Below the pieces are notes generated by a model that saw only the letters and a list, made by a program, of their open reading frames with translations, was not told the DNA's origin and did not search any database. A DNA stretch of 48,941 nucleotides, from contig JACQEX010000020.1 in NCBI GenBank assembly GCA_016200345.1, forward strand, positions 1 to 48,941. The letters run 5' to 3'. The stretch is from Nitrospinota bacterium (GTDB lineage Bacteria > Nitrospinota_A > UBA7883 > JACRGQ01). Made by a program: the position numbers and the translations under genes. This document shows, piece by piece, positions 45,232 to 48,941 of the stretch (position 1 is the stretch's first letter; each line of letters opens with the position of its first letter).

Positions 45232-45912
45232 ATGGGTGCAGTATTGTCCGCTGTTGCGGTAGAAAAAAGCTTCGTCGCCGAATCAAGGCGGCTTGATATT
45301 CTTCGCGGGGTGGATCTCGTGGTAAAACCGGGCGCCCTTGCAGGCATCGTCGGCGCGTCCGGCGCCGGAAAATCCACACTGCTTCACGTCTTTGGCGGGC
45401 TGGACAAGCCGACCTCCGGCACAGTGGCCGTAAACGGCGAGAATATTTTTAGCTTAAGCGACGACGACAGATCGCGCTTCAGGGGTAAAAACACCGGGTT
45501 TGTGTTTCAATTTCACCATCTTTTGCCGGAGTTCACGGCGTTGGAAAACATCATGATACCGACCATGATAGCAAAGGCCAATCCGACGACGGCGCGAGAA
45601 AAAGCGGAAGGGCTTTTGGAGTCCGTGGGATTGAAGGATAGAATCCACCACCGCCCCGGCAAGCTTTCGGGCGGAGAGCAACAAAGGGTGGCCATAGTGC
45701 GCGCGCTGATTAACGACCCGACCCTCTTTTTGGCGGACGAGCCGACCGGAAATCTGGACGAAAGAACCGCCGCCGAGGTTTTCACCATGATGGCGGAACT
45801 GGTTAAAAAAAGACAAATCGCCGGCGTCATAGTCACCCACAACATGAAGCTGGCCGGACTTTTGGACGCGGTGTACGAGTTGCATGACGGGCGTTTAAAT
45901 GCCAAAGCCTAA
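45232..45912 (+). CDS. lolD: Lipoprotein-releasing ABC transporter ATP-binding protein LolD
   Basis: A 226-aa ATPase. Walker A is GIVGASGAGKSTLLHVFGGLD (near 39), the Q-loop region FVFQFHHLLPEFTALEN, the signature LSGGEQQRVAIVRAL, Walker B LFLADEPTGNLD, and H-loop VIVTHN are all present. The GGLDKPTSG and FQFHHLLPEFTALENIM segments fit LolD and the MacB group. LolC/LolE, which would form the membrane part, are not adjacent, so MacB-type export is an alternative. Confidence 0.88.
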   Translation: MGAVLSAVAVEKSFVAESRRLDILRGVDLVVKPGALAGIVGASGAGKSTLLHVFGGLDKPTSGTVAVNGENIFSLSDDDRSRFRGKNTGFVFQFHHLLPEFTALENIMIPTMIAKANPTTAREKAEGLLESVGLKDRIHHRPGKLSGGEQQRVAIVRALINDPTLFLADEPTGNLDERTAAEVFTMMAELVKKRQIAGVIVTHNMKLAGLLDAVYELHDGRLNAKA

Positions 45913-46216
45913 AACCCGTTCGATTCCAAAACCGGAAACGTATTCCATGCCCAAAACTTCCGTGGTTCCCCCCTATAGGGTGATATTGCACAACGACGAC
46001 GTGACCCCGATGGATTTCGTGGCGGACACGCTGGTCAGGTTTTTTATTTCCGACCGACATCACGCAATTGAAATAATGATGAGGGCGCACAACGACGGCA
46101 TGGCGATTGTGGCCTTTATGCCGCTGGAATACGCGGAGTCCAAGGTCCAGGGGGCACACGCCCACGCCCGCGCAAACGGCTACCCGCTGACTTTTTCCGT
46201 CGAACGCGCCGATTAA
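45899..46216 (+). CDS. clpS: ATP-dependent Clp protease adaptor ClpS
   Basis: A 105-aa adaptor that hands N-degron substrates to ClpAP. The core PYRVILHNDDVTPMDFVADTL holds the substrate-binding Asn-Asp pair, and the helix RHHAIEIMMRAHNDGMAIVAF follows. The first 20 residues are a Pro/Lys-rich extension; ATG 45947 is an alternative start. It overlaps lolD by 14 bases. ClpA is not next to it. Confidence 0.95.
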   Translation: MPKPKTRSIPKPETYSMPKTSVVPPYRVILHNDDVTPMDFVADTLVRFFISDRHHAIEIMMRAHNDGMAIVAFMPLEYAESKVQGAHAHARANGYPLTFSVERAD

Positions 46217-46236
46217 ACCGCGCAATTAAGAAAAAT

Positions 46237-47538
46237 TTACAGGCCGTCCTCAAGGCGGATTAGCATCGTCCTTGCTTGGCTCGTGGAGAGTCGGTCAATT
46301 TTATTAATTGCCTTTTTCACGCTCTTTTCCACCGCCTCGTGCGTTAGTATCACAAGCGGCACAATCCCGCCGGTGCGTCCTTTTTGAATCACCGAGTCAA
46401 TGCTTATCCCGTTGTCTCCGAGAATCCCCGCCATTTTTGCGAGCACGCCCGGCTTGTCGTCCACCGTAAACCGAAGGTAATAGCCGCCCTTAATCGAATC
46501 AATATTTTTTAGCGGAAGCCTTTTTCTTGAATGCGGCAAAAACCCGGTGGGGCTTACCCGGGCTGAAGAACAATGCGCCATGTCCCTCGCGATGTCCACC
46601 AAATCGGCAATCACCGCGCTCGCCGTTGCGTCGCCCCCCGCGCCCGGTCCAATCAACATCAGGCGGCCGGCGTCGGATACGTCCACCTCCACCGCGTTCG
46701 TAACCCCGTCAATTCTTGCAATCGGCATGTTCGCCGGCACCATGGCCGGATGCACCCTGATGTCCAGTTTTCCATCGTCGTTTTTGGCGGTCGCCAATAA
46801 CTTTATGACCCTGCCGAACTGTCTGGCAAAAATAAAATCATCCGGGGTCAGGAGTCCAATCCCCTCTATATGAACGTCTTTAAGCTTTACCGGCGTTCCA
46901 AACGCGAGATTGGCCAAAATTGTAAGCTTGTGCGCCGCGTCTATCCCCGCCACGTCGAAGGTAGGATCCGCCTCGGCATAACCGAGGTTTTGGGCCTCTT
47001 CAAGCGCGTCCGCAAAAGTCGTTTGTCTCTCCATCATGCTGGAAAGAATAAAGTTGGACGTGCCGTTTATTATTCCAAAAACGGACTTAATCTTGCCGGA
47101 TGCAATCGCCTCCTTTATGGTTCGAATAACCGGCACGGCCCCGGCTACGCTCGCCTCGAAACCGATTTTCACCCCGGCCTTTTGAGCCAGGTCAAAAATT
47201 TCCTCCCCCCTTTTTGCCAAGAGAAGTTTATTGGCGGTGACGACGTGTTTTTTGAGTTTGAGCGCGGTGGTAACGGCGGTAAAGGCGTCTTCCTCGCCCC
47301 CCATCAACTCCACAACGATATCAACGCCGGGCGCTTGCACGACCTCCATATATTTTTTGGTCAAAAGACCGCCGCTTACCCCGACTCTTTTTTTAGAGAT
47401 GTTATTAACGGCAATCTTTTTAACGTCGAATTGAAACCCGCATCTGGCCGATATCGCCTTTGCATTTTCAGCAAGACCGCGATAAACGGCCTCGCCGACA
47501 ACCCCGCACCCGAGGAGACCTACTCCTATTTTTTTCAA
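46237..47538 (-). CDS. hom: Homoserine dehydrogenase with ACT domain
   Basis: Hom reduces aspartate semialdehyde to homoserine for threonine and methionine. The NAD(P) site [17 protein letters not shown] is at residues 6-22, [14 protein letters not shown] near 110, [20 protein letters not shown] near 146, [42 protein letters not shown] near 180-205. An ACT regulatory domain (about 350-430: [31 protein letters not shown]) allows feedback control. The ATG overlaps the alaC stop. Confidence 0.97.
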   Translation of the reverse strand: MKKIGVGLLGCGVVGEAVYRGLAENAKAISARCGFQFDVKKIAVNNISKKRVGVSGGLLTKKYMEVVQAPGVDIVVELMGGEEDAFTAVTTALKLKKHVVTANKLLLAKRGEEIFDLAQKAGVKIGFEASVAGAVPVIRTIKEAIASGKIKSVFGIINGTSNFILSSMMERQTTFADALEEAQNLGYAEADPTFDVAGIDAAHKLTILANLAFGTPVKLKDVHIEGIGLLTPDDFIFARQFGRVIKLLATAKNDDGKLDIRVHPAMVPANMPIARIDGVTNAVEVDVSDAGRLMLIGPGAGGDATASAVIADLVDIARDMAHCSSARVSPTGFLPHSRKRLPLKNIDSIKGGYYLRFTVDDKPGVLAKMAGILGDNGISIDSVIQKGRTGGIVPLVILTHEAVEKSVKKAINKIDRLSTSQARTMLIRLEDGL

Positions 47539-48707
47539 CTTATCACTCCCTTTATTCCGCGCACCGCCTGTCTTGTTCGGTGCTCGTTTTCAACCAACGC
47601 GAACCGCACATGGCCGTCCCCCTCCCGGCCAAAACCTATGCCGGGGGAAACGGCGACCTTCGCCTCCTTGAGCAACAGCTTGCTGAACTCTATCGAGCCG
47701 AGAGACTGGAATTTTTCGGGGATTTTCGCCCAGGCAAACATCGTGGCCTTCGGTTTCTCAATCTCCCACCCAATCCTGTTCAGCCCGTCTACCAGCGCGT
47801 CGCGCCGTCCTCTGTATAGCTCCGCTATTTCGTGAACCACCGAATCGTCGCTGTTAAGCGCGATGATGCTCGCTATCTGTATCGGTTGGAACATTCCGTA
47901 GTCCAAGTACCCCTTAAGGTGGGTCAGCGCCTGCACCATCTCCTTGTTGCCGCACACGAACCCGACGCGCCAGCCCGGCATATTGTAACTTTTGGAGAGA
48001 GTGAAAATTTCCACGCCCACGTCCTTCGCCCCCGGGGTCGCCAAAAAACTCGGCGCTTTGTATCCGTCAAAGACTATGTCGGCGTAAGCGATGTCGTGGA
48101 TTATCATGACCTCGTTTTTCTTCGCGAAATCCACGACCTTCTCGAAAAAACCCTGCTCCACGCACGCGGTGGTGGGGTTGTGCGGGAAGTTGATTATCAA
48201 CCCTTTCGGCCTCGGCCAGGTTCTGTTGTAGGCCTCCAACGCACTTTCAAAAAAATCCTTGTCGCCCGTCAGCGGCACGCTTATCACGTCGGCGTTCGCA
48301 ATTATGACCGCGTAGGTGTGGATGGAATACGTCGGGGTGGGAACAAGCACGTTGTCGCCGGAGCCAAACACCGCAAGGGCCAGATGGGAAATGCCCTCCT
48401 TGGAGCCGATTGTCACGACGGTTTCGGTGTCCGGATTTAAATCCACGTCGTATCGTCTCTTGTACCAGTTGGCTATGGCGAGGCGGAGCTTTTTAATCCC
48501 CTTCGAGGCGGAATAGCGGTGGTTTTGGGCCTTTTCGGTTGCCTCGATCATCTTGTGAACGATAAAGTCCGGCGTCGCCTGGTCCGGATTTCCCATTCCG
48601 AAATCAATGATGTCCTCTCCCCGCTGTCGGGCCTCGGTCTTAAGGCGGGTCACCTCGGCCAGCATGTATGGTGGAAGCCTCTGTATCCTGGGAAATGTAA
48701 AGTTCAT
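47535..48707 (-). CDS. alaC: Alanine-type aminotransferase AlaC
   Basis: A 390-aa class I PLP aminotransferase. The PLP lysine is Lys239 in [15 protein letters not shown], preceded by [13 protein letters not shown] and [15 protein letters not shown]. The N-terminus [15 protein letters not shown] and the segment [21 protein letters not shown] fit the AlaC (YfdZ) group of alanine aminotransferases. The gene order with hom is common in this group. It overlaps lipA by four bases. Confidence 0.94.
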   Translation of the reverse strand: MNFTFPRIQRLPPYMLAEVTRLKTEARQRGEDIIDFGMGNPDQATPDFIVHKMIEATEKAQNHRYSASKGIKKLRLAIANWYKRRYDVDLNPDTETVVTIGSKEGISHLALAVFGSGDNVLVPTPTYSIHTYAVIIANADVISVPLTGDKDFFESALEAYNRTWPRPKGLIINFPHNPTTACVEQGFFEKVVDFAKKNEVMIIHDIAYADIVFDGYKAPSFLATPGAKDVGVEIFTLSKSYNMPGWRVGFVCGNKEMVQALTHLKGYLDYGMFQPIQIASIIALNSDDSVVHEIAELYRGRRDALVDGLNRIGWEIEKPKATMFAWAKIPEKFQSLGSIEFSKLLLKEAKVAVSPGIGFGREGDGHVRFALVENEHRTRQAVRGIKGVIS

Positions 48708-48941
48708 ATGGCGTCCGCCATATAGGAGCTCCTAACCAAAGGCCCTGAAAACACCTTGTCAAAGCCAATTTTTTTGCCGACCTCTGCAATCATCACAAAA
48801 AATTCCTCCGTGTAATATTTTGCCACCGGCGCGTGCCGTAGGGACGGGGCAAGGTACTGCCCCACGGTCAATATACGCGCCCCGGCGCTCCGAACGGCCG
48901 TCATCGTCCGCACCAATTCGTCCTCGGTCTCACCAAGGCCC
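48704..48941 (-). CDS. lipA: Lipoyl synthase, C-terminal part (5' end outside window)
   Basis: The last 78 residues of the radical-SAM enzyme that inserts sulfur into octanoyl-protein. [13 protein letters not shown] leads into the visible frame at the edge, [21 protein letters not shown] follows, and the end [14 protein letters not shown] carries the RSSY motif, whose serine is the ligand of the auxiliary 4Fe-4S cluster. The ATG in the ORF track at 48916 is internal. Confidence 0.96.
   Translation of the reverse strand, partial: GLGETEDELVRTMTAVRSAGARILTVGQYLAPSLRHAPVAKYYTEEFFVMIAEVGKKIGFDKVFSGPLVRSSYMADAI

Overview
The window (about 49 kb, roughly 52-56% GC by eye) is a dense, housekeeping-rich stretch of a Gram-negative, flagellated bacterial chromosome. 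The Gram-negative call rests on LolD, a lipobox lipoprotein and the flagellar hook/rod genes. Isoprenoids come from the MEP route (IspH). Dihydroorotate dehydrogenase is the two-subunit NAD-linked type (PyrK/PyrDB) and the pyrimidine operon is controlled by PyrR. A deoxyhypusine-synthase-like protein, a SAP-type Cys-rich small protein and two parS sites are also present. Gene content resembles Desulfobacterota/Nitrospinota-like lineages, but I cannot fix the phylum from this sequence. I see no insertion sequence, phage block, CRISPR array or rRNA. Two parS sites next to parAB suggest, but do not prove, that the replication origin is near.

Layout. 1-1.6 kb (+): the 3' end of an AddA/RecB-like helicase-nuclease, a 69-aa orphan, tRNA-Gln(CUG), and a large imperfect palindrome centred on the tRNA terminator. 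1.6-13.6 kb (-): one tightly packed pyrimidine operon, pyrR-pyrB-pyrC-carA-orf223-carB-transglutaminase-pyrK-pyrD-yaeQ-VOC, with a leader that carries a PyrR-binding hairpin and an 8-codon leader ORF. 13.65-15.4 kb (+): hinT and an unusually AT-rich rsmB. 15.4-18.4 kb (-): acpP-fabF-rnc-queE. 18.5-22.7 kb (-): metK-ahcY-DHS-like gene-lipoprotein. 22.7-26.4 kb (-): thiO-thiS-thiG-CDF transporter, then a DUF4337-type membrane protein. 26.4-29.9 kb (+): an ispH-UbiA-like fusion, two parS sites, parA-parB. 29.9-31.2 kb (-): an L,D-transpeptidase and a SAP-type small protein. 31.2-34.3 kb (-): yggS-proC-yggT-yggU-mtnA. 34.4-38.1 kb (-): fliK-flgD-flgE. 38.4-45.2 kb (+): flgB-flgC-fliF-fliG-fliH-fliI-fliJ-motE-like. 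45.2-46.2 kb (+): lolD-clpS. 46.2-48.9 kb (-): lipA (partial)-alaC-hom.

How the genes work together. The pyr operon holds all UMP-synthesis steps up to orotate, plus its own RNA-binding regulator. MetK and AhcY form part of the SAM cycle, and MtnA belongs to methylthioadenosine salvage. ThiO, ThiS and ThiG build the thiazole of thiamine. The two flagellar operons face away from each other across a 423-bp gap holding a near-consensus sigma-54 site on one strand and a weaker one on the other. Many genes overlap by 4 bases (ATGA/GTGA/TTGA), implying translational coupling.

Most interesting items: the ispH-UbiA fusion whose membrane half lacks the first Asp-rich motif; the PyrR leader built to hide a Shine-Dalgarno rather than to terminate; a recurring TAyAAT-N7-start arrangement predicting leaderless mRNAs; the tRNA-Gln mirror palindrome with a 126-nt structured neighbour; an in-frame 33-bp tandem duplication in mtnA; and an internal deletion in yggS.
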